64,000 nucleotides of DNA, taken from NCBI GenBank assembly GCA_002840835.1, contig PHCQ01000003.1, positions 1 to 64,000 on the forward strand. The letters are read 5' to 3'. Within the stretch, counting starts at the first letter, position 1; each line of letters begins with the position of its first letter. The notes beneath the pieces were generated by a model that was not told the origin of the DNA, did no database searches, and was given only the letters and a program-made list of their open reading frames with translations. The position numbers were made by a program, and so were the translations under genes. The DNA is from Betaproteobacteria bacterium HGW-Betaproteobacteria-16. Lineage in GTDB: Bacteria; Pseudomonadota; Gammaproteobacteria; Burkholderiales; Burkholderiaceae_C. Below are positions 20,989 to 29,902 of the stretch, piece by piece.

Positions 20989-21171
20989 TAGCCGGCGGCG
21001 CTTTTCTTGTGAAGCGGTTGATGTGAATTGCTCCCCCTGACCTCTTTTCCCCGGCACGCAACAACTGAACATCGCCCCAATGGATGTACTCAGCGGGGCC
21101 ACCTGGCCCTGCAGAGTGTCCGCGCGGCTACCCCACGTGACGCGGGCGCGCCCGGGTGGCATGCTGTGCAC

Positions 21172-22353
21172 ATGCGTGCTGTCTTACGTGTCGCTCTGTT
21201 CGTGTTCCTCTGGCTGGCCCCTGCAGTGGTAACCGGTGTCTTGGCGCAAGGCGAAACCGCAGGCGGCGCGCCGGCGTCGACCGCGTCAAATTCCACCTCT
21301 GCCAGAGCGCAGACTTTGCGTACGACCATCGAGGTGTATGTTCGCGATGGCTGCCCTCACTGTGCTGACGCCAAGGCCTTCCTGTCGCAGCTGCAGCACG
21401 AGCGCCCGGACATTCGCGTGCAGTTGCATTCGGTGGACACCGACGCGGCGGCGCGCGACAGGTTGATCGTCCTGTTCCAGGATGCAGGGGAATGGCCACC
21501 CGGGGTGCCCACGTTTGTCGTCGGCGGTCGCATGTTGATCGGCTTCGATGATGCCGGGCACAGCGGGCGCGAGTCGCTGGCGCTGGTGGACGAAACCTCC
21601 GCCGAATCTGCCACCGCTATGGACAGTCAGCGCCTTGGGAGCCTGACTGTCGACAGCCTGGGCCTTCCCTTGTTCACGCTTACCCTCGGATTGCTGGATG
21701 GATTCAATCCTTGCGCGATGTGGGTGCTGCTGTTCCTGCTGTCGTTGCTGGTGCGCCTGCGCGACCGGCGTCGCATGGCGCTGATCGCAGGCACGTTCGT
21801 GCTCACCAGCGGTGCCATCTACTACGCCTTCATGGCCGCATGGCTCAATGTTTTCCTGGCGGTCGGGTTGTCCGGGCCGGTGCGCGTGGGATTGGCATTG
21901 CTGGCGCTGACGATCGGCGTATTCAACGTGAAGGACTTTGTCGCGCCAGGACACGGTCCGTCTATGTCGATCCCCGCTTCGGCGCGACCTGGCCTGGTGG
22001 CACGCATGGTCAAGCTTCGCGACACGCAGGCCATGCCGGCCCTGCTGTCAGGCGTGGTTGTGTTGGCCGTCGTGGTCAATCTCGTTGAACTGCTGTGCAC
22101 GGCGGGGTTGCCGGCGGTCTACACCGCTGTGCTGACGCAGCAGGGACTGTCTGCAGCGGCGCACTATGCCTATTTGGGTCTGTACATCCTTGGCTACCTC
22201 GCCGACGACAGTCTGATGGTGGGTATTGCGGTCATGGCGCTGGGCACCGGCAAGCTCAGCGAGCGGGGCGGGCGCTTGCTCAAGCTGTTCAGTGGTGTCG
22301 TCATGCTGGTGCTGGGCGTTGTGCTGCTGTTGCGCCCGCAATGGCTGCTCTGA
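21172..22353 (+). CDS. Periplasmic glutaredoxin-like domain fused to a CcdA/DsbD-like membrane domain
   Basis: Protein of about 393 residues. The ATG at 21172 opens a signal sequence (MRAVLRVALFVFLWLAPAVV...VLA); the upstream open frame lacks it. Residues about 50-130 are glutaredoxin/NrdH-like with the redox motif CPHC (Cys61, Cys64) and a VPTFVVGGR cis-proline segment. The rest is about six hydrophobic helices with a conserved NPC (Cys181, in GLLDGFNPCAMW) and a second cysteine in VELLCTAGLP, the pattern of CcdA/DsbD electron-transfer proteins. It likely moves reducing equivalents across the inner membrane; partner and substrate are unknown. Not obviously in an operon. Confidence 0.75.
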   Translation: MRAVLRVALFVFLWLAPAVVTGVLAQGETAGGAPASTASNSTSARAQTLRTTIEVYVRDGCPHCADAKAFLSQLQHERPDIRVQLHSVDTDAAARDRLIVLFQDAGEWPPGVPTFVVGGRMLIGFDDAGHSGRESLALVDETSAESATAMDSQRLGSLTVDSLGLPLFTLTLGLLDGFNPCAMWVLLFLLSLLVRLRDRRRMALIAGTFVLTSGAIYYAFMAAWLNVFLAVGLSGPVRVGLALLALTIGVFNVKDFVAPGHGPSMSIPASARPGLVARMVKLRDTQAMPALLSGVVVLAVVVNLVELLCTAGLPAVYTAVLTQQGLSAAAHYAYLGLYILGYLADDSLMVGIAVMALGTGKLSERGGRLLKLFSGVVMLVLGVVLLLRPQWLL

Positions 22354-22665
22354 GCGCCAAGTGTCATAAGGCCGCTTGTCGAACTTTCACAGCTCGGTGC
22401 CCGCCACACCAGACAGTTTAAAGCGGTGTCTGCCCGCATTTCAGAACTGAACGTGGAGGTCACGGCAACCTGTGCTTCTTCGCCTGCCGTTCGGTTTGGA
22501 CTTGGCCAAACCTGGTCCCTGGTGGCAGGGGATCTGCATGCGCAGCCGGGCGCCCTCCAAGGTGGCCTTCAGCCAGAGGACAAGTGGGCTCGTCGATGCG
22601 CTCCCCCTGGTTTAACGGTGCGAAGCTCAGCGGGAGGGTCAGTCGACTGGACCCTCAGAACCAGG
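22354..22665. other. Intergenic region without a gene
   Basis: 312 bases between the convergent membrane-thioredoxin and histidine-kinase genes. No coding frame with a ribosome site and no RNA gene are recognised. Near its right end, GAGGGTC (22634-22640) and GACCCTC (22650-22656) flank the palindrome AGTCGACT; this could end the kinase transcript, but no T-run follows. Confidence 0.5.
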
Positions 22666-24735
22666 TCAGTTCAGCATGGCAAAAGCCGAATCAGGCAGCA
22701 GTGCTTCATTCTCCGGCTCAGGGAGTGGCAGCGTAAAATAGAACGTGCAACCCTGGCCCAGGCTGGTCTCTGCCCAGATTTTTCCCCCGTGGCGCTCGAT
22801 GATGCGCTGTGCCAAGGCCAGTCCCGTACCGGTACCGTCGAAATCCATGGAGTGGTGTTGCCGCTGGAACATCACGAACAGGTTGTGCGCCTTTTCCAGG
22901 TCAAAACCAACGCCGTTGTCGCGCACATAGAAGGTCTGGTCACCCAGCGGGCTGGATTGGCAGCCAACCTTGATTTTCGCCACTTCGCGCGTGCGGGTGT
23001 ATTTCACCGAGTTGCTGAGCAGATTGCCGCAGGCCTGGGCCAGCAGCATGGCGTCGCCTTTCACCATGGGAAGGTTCTCGTCAATCACCCACTCGATGTT
23101 GCGATCCGGATTCTCCTGCTGCAAGTGGCTGATCACACCATTGAGCAACGGGCCCAGCGGGACATGTTGGGTTTCCAGCGCCACCCGACCCAGACGGGCG
23201 TATTCCAGCAGGCCTTCGATCATGAGGCTCATTCGCTTGCTCGCCTTGGCGATCGAGTTCATGTATTGCAGGGTGAGCACATCAGCGGAGTCGCCCAACT
23301 GCTCCTGCAGCAGGCTGACGAAACTAGCAATGTGACGCAGTGGGGCACGCAGATCATGGGAGACCATGTGTGAAAACACATCCAGATCCTTGTTGGCAGC
23401 CACCAGTTGCTGCGTGCGCTCCGCGACGCGCTTTTCAAGCTCGCTGTTGAGGTCGTTCATGACGTCCTCCAGGCTCTTGGCCGCCGTCATGTCGCGGGTG
23501 ATGCTGGAGAGGCCTTGCAGTTCGCCTTCTTCATTGCGCAGCGCGGTCAGCACCGTGTGGGCCCAGAAGCGGGAACCGTCTTCACGCAACCGCCAGCCTC
23601 GCGTTTCCCACTGACCGTGTGCCTTGGCCAGGCGCAGTACCTGGTCGGGATCGACCTCGTCTTCGCCCGTGCTGTCGCTTGCGAGCAGCTTGGTGTAGGG
23701 TTGTCCAATGATCTGTGCGCGCCCATGGCCGTGCAATCGCTGGGCACTTTCCGACCATTCCGTGACGATGCCTTCGTCGTCCACGAAATACACGCAATAG
23801 TCCTGAATGGCGTCAACCATCAGGCGGTAGCGCTGCTCGCTCTGGAACAGCTCGGCGCTGCGCTCGCGCACACGCTCCTCCAGATCGCGGTTGGCCTCCA
23901 GCACAAATTCTTCAGTCCGTCGACGCTCGCTGACGTCATGCAACTCAATAAAGAGGCCTTCCACCACGCCATTCTGGAAGTCCGGTATGTAGTTGATCTG
24001 GTAGAAGTTGCGGCTGCCGTCGGACCCTTCCCGCTCGGCCTCAAACGACTGCGACTCACCGCTGAGCGCGCTCGCCACGCGCGGCAGGATCTCAGGCAAA
24101 AGTTCGGGGCGAACCACCTGGCTCAGGTGCGACCCCACCATTTCCGACGCCAGCTTTCCATACCTTGTGGCATGGGCCGAATTGGCGAACCGGCAGATCA
24201 GGTCCTTGTCGTAATAGGCAAGCCTGGCGGGAATGCGGTCTGTGATGGTTTGCAGGAAACCACCGTGAGCGGCCAGCCGCTCTTCAGCGGCGCGGCGGTC
24301 GCTGATGTCGACGACGGTGGTGTTGCTGTGAAGAAATTTCCCTTGAGCATCAAATACCGATGTGGATGACAACAGTGCGTGGAAGTGGCTGCCGTTCTTG
24401 CGGGTGATCTCCAGCTCCATGGGCTCGGAACTGCCCTGCTGGCGCAACTGCTCCAGTCGGGTGGTGGCCATTTGCCGCCAGAACGGATCAATCAGGTCGA
24501 CCACACTCATCTTGCCCAGCAGTTCTTCCCGGCTGTAACCAATCCAGTCGAGCAAGGTCTGGTTGACCTGGACAAACCGCAAATCTGCATCAAGCGAAAG
24601 AAAGCCGCACGGCGCCTGTTCGTACAAGGCTTCGGCCCGTGCCAGACGGGCCTTCAATGATTCGATGTCATCGCCTTGCTCGGCACCGCTACTCTGGGCG
24701 GTGCGCTCGTCGGCATCGGTGCGTTCGGTTGTCAT
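22666..24735 (-). CDS. PAS-domain sensor histidine kinase
   Basis: Cytoplasmic histidine kinase of 689 residues without membrane helices. There are three PAS-type domains (about residues 30-148, 160-275, 303-418), each followed by a short helix and PAC-like segment, then a coiled-coil linker, HisKA with His460 (HMVSHDLRAPLRHI) and HATPase (N box NLLSNSVKY 571-579, G1 DNGVGF 606-611, G2 GTGTGLAL). The kinase core resembles bacteriophytochrome-type kinases but no GAF or PHY domain is seen. No response regulator gene lies beside it, so it is an orphan. The stimulus is unknown. Confidence 0.9.
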   Translation of the reverse strand: MTTERTDADERTAQSSGAEQGDDIESLKARLARAEALYEQAPCGFLSLDADLRFVQVNQTLLDWIGYSREELLGKMSVVDLIDPFWRQMATTRLEQLRQQGSSEPMELEITRKNGSHFHALLSSTSVFDAQGKFLHSNTTVVDISDRRAAEERLAAHGGFLQTITDRIPARLAYYDKDLICRFANSAHATRYGKLASEMVGSHLSQVVRPELLPEILPRVASALSGESQSFEAEREGSDGSRNFYQINYIPDFQNGVVEGLFIELHDVSERRRTEEFVLEANRDLEERVRERSAELFQSEQRYRLMVDAIQDYCVYFVDDEGIVTEWSESAQRLHGHGRAQIIGQPYTKLLASDSTGEDEVDPDQVLRLAKAHGQWETRGWRLREDGSRFWAHTVLTALRNEEGELQGLSSITRDMTAAKSLEDVMNDLNSELEKRVAERTQQLVAANKDLDVFSHMVSHDLRAPLRHIASFVSLLQEQLGDSADVLTLQYMNSIAKASKRMSLMIEGLLEYARLGRVALETQHVPLGPLLNGVISHLQQENPDRNIEWVIDENLPMVKGDAMLLAQACGNLLSNSVKYTRTREVAKIKVGCQSSPLGDQTFYVRDNGVGFDLEKAHNLFVMFQRQHHSMDFDGTGTGLALAQRIIERHGGKIWAETSLGQGCTFYFTLPLPEPENEALLPDSAFAMLN

Positions 24736-24860
24736 GGTTCAGTGCTCCGGGTCATGGCATTTCATCAAGGCAATTTTGACCTGTGAGTGCATATCGGTCG
24801 CTGCGCTGAAAAATTCAACGCTGGAGCTGACAAAGGGTATCGAAAGATCGCGCGAGAGTC

Positions 24861-24894
24861 AAAAAAAGGCCCAGGGACTGCATCTCTGGGCCTT
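24861..24894 (-). terminator. Rho-independent terminator of metK
   Basis: Read on the minus strand: AAGGCCCAG, a loop, CTGGGCCTT followed by seven Ts. It lies about 115 bases downstream of the metK stop. Confidence 0.8.
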
Positions 24895-25009
24895 GATCGG
24901 CATTGGGTGGTGCACTGCGCATCGCGAATGCGCGACTGCCAGACACGCTGGCGGTGCGATGTGACCGAGCGGGGCAGGGGCCCATGCACCCCTCCCCAAG
25001 CCCTGAGGT

Positions 25010-26191
25010 TTACCGACCGGCAGCCGCCTTCAGTGCCGCTGCCTTGTCGGTCCGTTCCCAGGTGAACTCGGGTTCTTCGCGACCGAAATGCCCGTAGGCG
25101 GCGGTCTTGGTGTAGATCGGGCGAAGCAGATCCAGCATCTGGATGATGCCCTTGGGGCGCAGGTCGAAGTGCTCGTTGACCAGGGCGGCAATGGCCTCGT
25201 CCGGGATGACACCCGTGCCTTCGGTGTACACCGTCACGTTCATGGGTCGTGCCACGCCAATCGCGTAGGCCACCTGGATCTGGCACTGCCGCGCCAGGCC
25301 GGCGGCCACGATGTTCTTGGCCACGTAGCGCGCGGCGTAGGCCGCGGAGCGGTCTACCTTGCTGGGGTCTTTGCCTGAGAAGGCGCCACCGCCGTGCGGG
25401 CAGGCGCCGCCGTAGGTGTCCACGATGATCTTGCGGCCGGTCAGGCCACAGTCGCCCTGTGGGCCACCAATGACGAAGCGACCGGTGGGGTTGATCAGGT
25501 ACTTGGTGTCCTGCAGCCATTCCCTGGGCAGCACCGGTTTGATGATCTCTTCAATGATTGCTTCATTGAATGAGGCCTTCATCTTGGTGGCCGTTTCGCT
25601 CTGGTCGGGGCTGTGCTGGGTGGACAGCACGACGGTGTCAATGCTGTGCGGCTTGCCATCCACATAGCGCATGGTGACCTGGCTCTTGGCGTCGGGCCGC
25701 AGGAAAGGCAGGCGGCCGTCCTTGCGCAACTGGGCCTGGCGTTCCACCAGGCGGTGCGCGTAGTAGATGGGCGCGGGCATCAGTTCGGGCGTTTCGTCAC
25801 AGGCGTAGCCGAACATCAGACCCTGGTCGCCGGCGCCGGTGTTCAGGTGGTCGTCGGACGCATGATCCACGCCCTGGGCGATGTCGTTGCTTTGCTTGTC
25901 ATAGGCGACCAGCACCGCGCAGCCCTTGTAGTCGATGCCGTATTCGGTGTTGTCGTAGCCGATGCGCTTCAAGGTGTCGCGCGCCACCTGGATGTAGTCG
26001 ACGTGGGCGTTCGTGGTGATCTCACCCGCCAGCACCACCAAGCCGGTGTTGCACAGCGTTTCGGCTGCCACGCGGCTGCGCGGGTCCTGGGTGAAGATCG
26101 CGTCGAGGATCGCGTCGGAAATCTGGTCGGATACCTTGTCGGGGTGGCCTTCAGAGACGGATTCAGAGGTGAAAAGGAAGTCGTTCGCCAT
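25010..26191 (-). CDS. metK: S-adenosylmethionine synthase
   Basis: Makes S-adenosylmethionine from methionine and ATP in the cytoplasm; 393 residues, usual length. Seen: [20 protein letters not shown], the [21 protein letters not shown] block, [24 protein letters not shown] and [23 protein letters not shown]. It is transcribed alone, with a TAGAAT -10-like box (26310-26305) about 114 bases before the start and a terminator after it. The leader has small hairpins (CGGC-AAC-GCCG) but I do not recognise a known riboswitch. Confidence 0.98.
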   Translation of the reverse strand: MANDFLFTSESVSEGHPDKVSDQISDAILDAIFTQDPRSRVAAETLCNTGLVVLAGEITTNAHVDYIQVARDTLKRIGYDNTEYGIDYKGCAVLVAYDKQSNDIAQGVDHASDDHLNTGAGDQGLMFGYACDETPELMPAPIYYAHRLVERQAQLRKDGRLPFLRPDAKSQVTMRYVDGKPHSIDTVVLSTQHSPDQSETATKMKASFNEAIIEEIIKPVLPREWLQDTKYLINPTGRFVIGGPQGDCGLTGRKIIVDTYGGACPHGGGAFSGKDPSKVDRSAAYAARYVAKNIVAAGLARQCQIQVAYAIGVARPMNVTVYTEGTGVIPDEAIAALVNEHFDLRPKGIIQMLDLLRPIYTKTAAYGHFGREEPEFTWERTDKAAALKAAAGR

Positions 26192-26363
26192 GTATAAACT
26201 CCAAGCTGGTTGATCGGCGTTGCCGGTCTGTCAGAGTTCGGCGAACGCTTTAGCGGAATTTGTGAATCGCCCCGCAATTAGTTCAATAACTCGGCGATGG
26301 GCGGATTCTAGAGCAATTGCCAGAAGCTGCCTTGTGTCACATTGCCCATTTCTTGAGTGAATC

Positions 26364-27245
26364 TTGGAATTCTTCGTCCAGTCCCTGTTTCGTGTCCTGA
26401 GCTGGTTTCCCTTGCCCGTGCTGCATGGTCTGGGCTGGGTGTTGGGCTGGCTGAGCTTTCTCACATCGGCCCGCTACCGTCGCAGGCTGTTTGCCCATGC
26501 CCACCAGGCGGGCTTCTCGCGGTCGGTGGCGCTGGCTTCGGTGGGTGAATCTGGCAAGCTGGTGGCGGAACTGCCGCGGCTCTGGCTGGGACGGCCGGTT
26601 CGGGTCGGATGGGAAGGCGCTGCGCACATCGAGGCGGCGCAGGCGCATGGGGCAGGCGTGCTGTTTCTCACGCCCCATCTGGGCTGTTTCGAGATCACCG
26701 CGCAGGCCTATGCCCAGCGCTTCGGTGTGCGGCAACCTGTGACTGTTCTCTTCAGGCCCGCCAGAAAACCCTGGATGCGCGACCTGGTCGCCAACGCCCG
26801 TGCTCGCCCGAACCTGGTCGCTGCACCGACCACATTGGGCGGGGTCAAGCAGTTGATCAAGGCGATGAAGGCAGGGCACGCCGTGGGGTTGTTACCCGAC
26901 CAGGTGCCTCCTGCAGGGCAGGGCGTGTGGGCGCCGTTTTTCGGGCGAGATGCCTACACGATGACTCTCTCTGCCAGACTGGCCCACACGGCTGGCGCAC
27001 AGGTGTTGTTGATCTGGGGTGAACGTTTGAGCTGGGGGCGGGGCTATCTTGTGCGTGTTCGTCCGTTTCGTCTGCCCGCGGGCGAGACCCTCGCAGCAGA
27101 GCCTGAAAAGGCGGCGCACCAGATTAATCTGGCCATGGAGGCCCTGGTGAGAGAATGCCCGGCGCAGTATCTGTGGTCTTACGACCGCTACAAGGTGCCC
27201 GCAGGGCAGGCGCCTGCTGTCAACGAGCCTGCTTCTGAACCTTGA
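26364..27245 (+). CDS. Lipid A biosynthesis acyltransferase, LpxL/HtrB family (first copy)
   Basis: Inner-membrane acyltransferase, 293 residues, that adds a secondary acyl chain to lipid A. The HX4(D/E) motif is HLGCFE (His105, Glu110); a hydrophobic N-terminal anchor and the LLPDQVPPAGQGVWAPFFGR block are also typical. The start is a TTG at 26364 because an in-frame stop lies only two codons upstream and no later ATG keeps the N-terminal anchor. It is followed 31 bases later by a paralogue. Which acyl position each copy uses cannot be told. Confidence 0.88.
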   Translation: MEFFVQSLFRVLSWFPLPVLHGLGWVLGWLSFLTSARYRRRLFAHAHQAGFSRSVALASVGESGKLVAELPRLWLGRPVRVGWEGAAHIEAAQAHGAGVLFLTPHLGCFEITAQAYAQRFGVRQPVTVLFRPARKPWMRDLVANARARPNLVAAPTTLGGVKQLIKAMKAGHAVGLLPDQVPPAGQGVWAPFFGRDAYTMTLSARLAHTAGAQVLLIWGERLSWGRGYLVRVRPFRLPAGETLAAEPEKAAHQINLAMEALVRECPAQYLWSYDRYKVPAGQAPAVNEPASEP

Positions 27246-27276
27246 TTTCCGTTTTGCTGCCCGAGCGGTTCCAACA

Positions 27277-28191
27277 ATGAGTCTTGAGCAAAATTCGCCC
27301 GCTTCAAGTGGGCTGGCGCGGCTGGGCAACCGCCTGGGGTTGGCCTTCATGCGCCTGCTGTCCGTGTTGCCCTTGTCGTGGGTGCGCGCGATCGGCTGGC
27401 TCCTGGGCACGCTGCTGCACACGGTCGTGCTGCGTCGTCGTCGCATCGCCCGCATCAACTGGGCCCTGTGTTTTCCAAACCAGTCAGAGGCAGAACGCAA
27501 CCGCGCCATCCGGCAGCACTTTATCGTGTTTGCCCAGGCCTGGCTGGATCGAGGCTGGTTGTGGGAGGGTGCGCCCGCCGTGGTGCGCAAGCGGCTGAAG
27601 CTCTGCGGCGACTTGCAGGCACTCGAGGGCAATGCACCCACGGTTCTGTTTGCACCCCATTTCGTGGGCATGGACGCCGGCTGGACGGCGCTGACCGCGC
27701 ACCTGGAACGCCGCTTCTGCGGGATTTACGCAGAACAGCTCAACGCCGATGTGGATCGCTGGATGGCCCAAGGGCGCCAGCGGTTTGGCGAGCCACACAT
27801 CGTGGCCAGGCGGCAGGGACTCAAACCCCTGATCGCGGCGCTGCGCTCGGGAGAGCCGCTGTACCTGTTGCCCGACATGGATCACGGCGCACGAGACTCC
27901 GTTTTTGTGCCGTTCTTTGGTATCCAGACGGCGACACTGGGATCGCTCTCCCGGTTTGCCCGCCTGTCAGGCGCTTCGGTGGTGCCCGTGGTCAGTCGAA
28001 TGACCCCGGAGGGCTACGAAGTAACCGTTCACCCCGCCTGGGAGGACTTTCCAACCAAAGATGTTCAGGCCGACACTGCGGTCATGAACCAGAAGCTGGA
28101 AGCCATGATCAGGGACATGCCGGAACAGTATTACTGGGTCCACAAACGTTTCAAGACCCGTCCGCTGGGTGAGCCTTCGCCTTATGCGTGA
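27277..28191 (+). CDS. Lipid A biosynthesis acyltransferase, LpxL/LpxM family (second copy)
   Basis: Paralogue of the preceding gene, 304 residues. HX4D is HFVGMD (His128, Asp133); the conserved GLKPLIAALRSGEPLYLLPDMDHGARD and RMTPEGYEVTVHPAWEDF blocks are present, with an N-terminal membrane anchor. The two tandem genes differ at the acid of the motif (Glu in the first, Asp here), so they may add different chains to lipid A. It converges on engB with a 43-base gap. Confidence 0.88.
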   Translation: MSLEQNSPASSGLARLGNRLGLAFMRLLSVLPLSWVRAIGWLLGTLLHTVVLRRRRIARINWALCFPNQSEAERNRAIRQHFIVFAQAWLDRGWLWEGAPAVVRKRLKLCGDLQALEGNAPTVLFAPHFVGMDAGWTALTAHLERRFCGIYAEQLNADVDRWMAQGRQRFGEPHIVARRQGLKPLIAALRSGEPLYLLPDMDHGARDSVFVPFFGIQTATLGSLSRFARLSGASVVPVVSRMTPEGYEVTVHPAWEDFPTKDVQADTAVMNQKLEAMIRDMPEQYYWVHKRFKTRPLGEPSPYA

Positions 28192-28234
28192 GGCAGTCGA
28201 AGGGCGAAACGGGCGGCCTTTGGGCTGACCTACT

Positions 28235-29008
28235 TCAGTCCAGGGCCGGCGGCTCTTCTTCTGTTTCCGATTCGACGGCAGCTCCGCGGGCTTCGGCTTC
28301 TGGATCGTGTGACCAGTACCACAGCAGCTGTGCCACTTCGTCCAGCCCCTGCTTCTTCAGCGCCGAGAACAACCGTGCCTCGCCTCCACCGCACTGCAGT
28401 CGGGCAATCGAGAGTGCCTTGGTCGCTTCCGCGCGGCTGAGCTTGTCGGCCTTGGTCAGCAGCACCAGGAACTTGAGTCCTTGTTCCACCCTGGGGCGAA
28501 TCACCTCCAGCAGAATTTCGTCGAGTTCGGTCAAGCCCAGCCGGGGGTCGCACAGCAGCACCACCGCCCTGAGGTTGGGGCGGGTCATGAGGTAGTTGCC
28601 CATCACCCGTTGCCAGCGCAGTTTGGCTTCCCTTGGGACCGCCGCGTAGCCGTAGCCTGGCAGGTCGGCCAGCACGGCGTCGTGCACGCCTTGTTTACCG
28701 AGCGAAAACAGGTTGATGCTCTGGGTGCGGCCCGGGGTTTTGGACGCAAAAGCCAGACGCTTTTGCTGCGTCAGTGTGTTGATGCAGGTGGATTTACCGG
28801 CGTTCGAGCGCCCGACGAAGGCGATCTCGGGGAGATCCAGAACCGGCAGGTGTTCGAGTTGCGGTGCGGTCGTGAGGAAGCGGGCCGTGTGCAGCCAGCC
28901 GTGCGCGATCTTGGGATCTGGATACCCTGGAGGATCGACTTTTCCCGCTTTGAGCGGTTTGCCTGGCGCGACGGCGCCAGACGGTGGGGGACTAGGGTAT
29001 TCGGTCAT
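28235..29008 (-). CDS. engB: Ribosome biogenesis GTP-binding protein EngB (YihA/YsxC)
   Basis: Small GTPase needed for large ribosomal subunit assembly, 257 residues from the ATG at 29008 (the frame is open further, but upstream of the conserved start). G1 GRSNAGKST, G3 DLPGYGYA and G4 TKADK are clear, with the family-specific RTQSINLFSLG and EARLFSALKKQGLDEVAQLL. The extra 30 N-terminal residues, with prolines and glycines, and an acidic C terminus (ETEEEPPALD) are common in betaproteobacteria. It is divergent from the cytochrome c4 gene. Confidence 0.95.
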   Translation of the reverse strand: MTEYPSPPPSGAVAPGKPLKAGKVDPPGYPDPKIAHGWLHTARFLTTAPQLEHLPVLDLPEIAFVGRSNAGKSTCINTLTQQKRLAFASKTPGRTQSINLFSLGKQGVHDAVLADLPGYGYAAVPREAKLRWQRVMGNYLMTRPNLRAVVLLCDPRLGLTELDEILLEVIRPRVEQGLKFLVLLTKADKLSRAEATKALSIARLQCGGGEARLFSALKKQGLDEVAQLLWYWSHDPEAEARGAAVESETEEEPPALD

Positions 29009-29110
29009 TAATGGGTTTCCCAGTGGGGCATTGTAAAATTGATCGGCTAACACCAGACAAACCGCGAATTTCCTTAACCCGAACCCGTCGCTACCGACGC
29101 CTGCCCAGTC

Positions 29111-29725
29111 ATGAAATTGCCCGTTTCGTTCATTTGCGCCGCTGCAGCTGCGGCTTTGTCGTTCAGCGTTCAAGCCCAGACAGTCAAGCCTGACTTGGGC
29201 AAGGGCGCGGCCACATTCGGGCAGGTGTGCGTGGCATGCCACGCCGCTGACGGCAATTCCACCACCCCTGCCAACCCCAAGCTTGCGCAGCAGCACCCAG
29301 AGTACCTGATCAAGCAGTTGCAGGAGTACAAATCGGGCAAGCGCGACAACGCCATCATGAAGGGCTTCGCGAGTTCGATGTCCGATGATGACATGCGCAA
29401 CATTGCCTTCTGGGTAGCCAGCCAGAAAGCCACTCCTGGCTTCGCCCAGGACAAGGAGCTCGTGCGACTGGGTGAGCGCATTTACCGCGGTGGCATTGCC
29501 GATCGGCAAGTGGCTGCGTGCGCGGGCTGCCACAGCCCCACCGGTTCAGGTATTCCGGCGCAGTACCCTCGTTTGGCTGGCCAGCACGCAGAGTACACAT
29601 CCACCCAGCTGAACCTGTTCCGAAGCGGCGCTCGCAAGAACAGTGCTCAGATGACGCAGATCGCCGCGCACATGACCGACGAAGAGATTCGTGCAGTGTC
29701 AGACTACATTGCCGGCCTGCGTTGA
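29111..29725 (+). CDS. Cytochrome c4 (dihaem)
   Basis: Periplasmic electron carrier of 204 residues with a signal peptide (MKLPVSFICAAAAAALSFSVQA) and two c-type haem sites, CVACH (Cys40, Cys43, His44) and CAGCH (Cys137, Cys140, His141). This is the cytochrome c4 plan of two similar domains. In relatives it hands electrons to terminal oxidases. The genes just downstream assemble cytochromes c, in keeping with its role. A TGTAAAAT -10-like box lies about 80 bases upstream. Confidence 0.94.
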   Translation: MKLPVSFICAAAAAALSFSVQAQTVKPDLGKGAATFGQVCVACHAADGNSTTPANPKLAQQHPEYLIKQLQEYKSGKRDNAIMKGFASSMSDDDMRNIAFWVASQKATPGFAQDKELVRLGERIYRGGIADRQVAACAGCHSPTGSGIPAQYPRLAGQHAEYTSTQLNLFRSGARKNSAQMTQIAAHMTDEEIRAVSDYIAGLR

Positions 29726-29840
29726 GCGATGGCGGTGACCCCGGAAAATGCCGGGATATAAGCTTTCATTGATATTTGACGGCACAATGCACCGTTTCAA
29801 CGCCTGCGATTGAACCTGCCGTCAATAACTGCATCACATT

Positions 29841-29880
29841 GGGGCGCGTTCTGGTCTGGCCGGGCACGCCCCTTTTTCTT
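29841..29880 (+). terminator. Probable rho-independent terminator of the cytochrome c4 gene
   Basis: GGGGCG (29841-29846) pairs with CGCCCC (29867-29872) around an 18-20-base loop, followed by TTTTTCTT. It lies between cytochrome c4 and resB, about 115 bases after the stop. Confidence 0.55.
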
Positions 29881-29902
29881 GCCTTTCACTCACTGACTTT
29901 TC

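Noticed and set aside
22634..22656. Inverted repeat after the histidine kinase as a strong terminator
   Set aside because: The stem has a mismatch and no T-run follows on either strand, so it is only mentioned in the intergenic note.
26192..26363. SAM riboswitch before metK
   Set aside because: No stem and core arrangement of a known SAM class is visible; only small unconnected hairpins are present.
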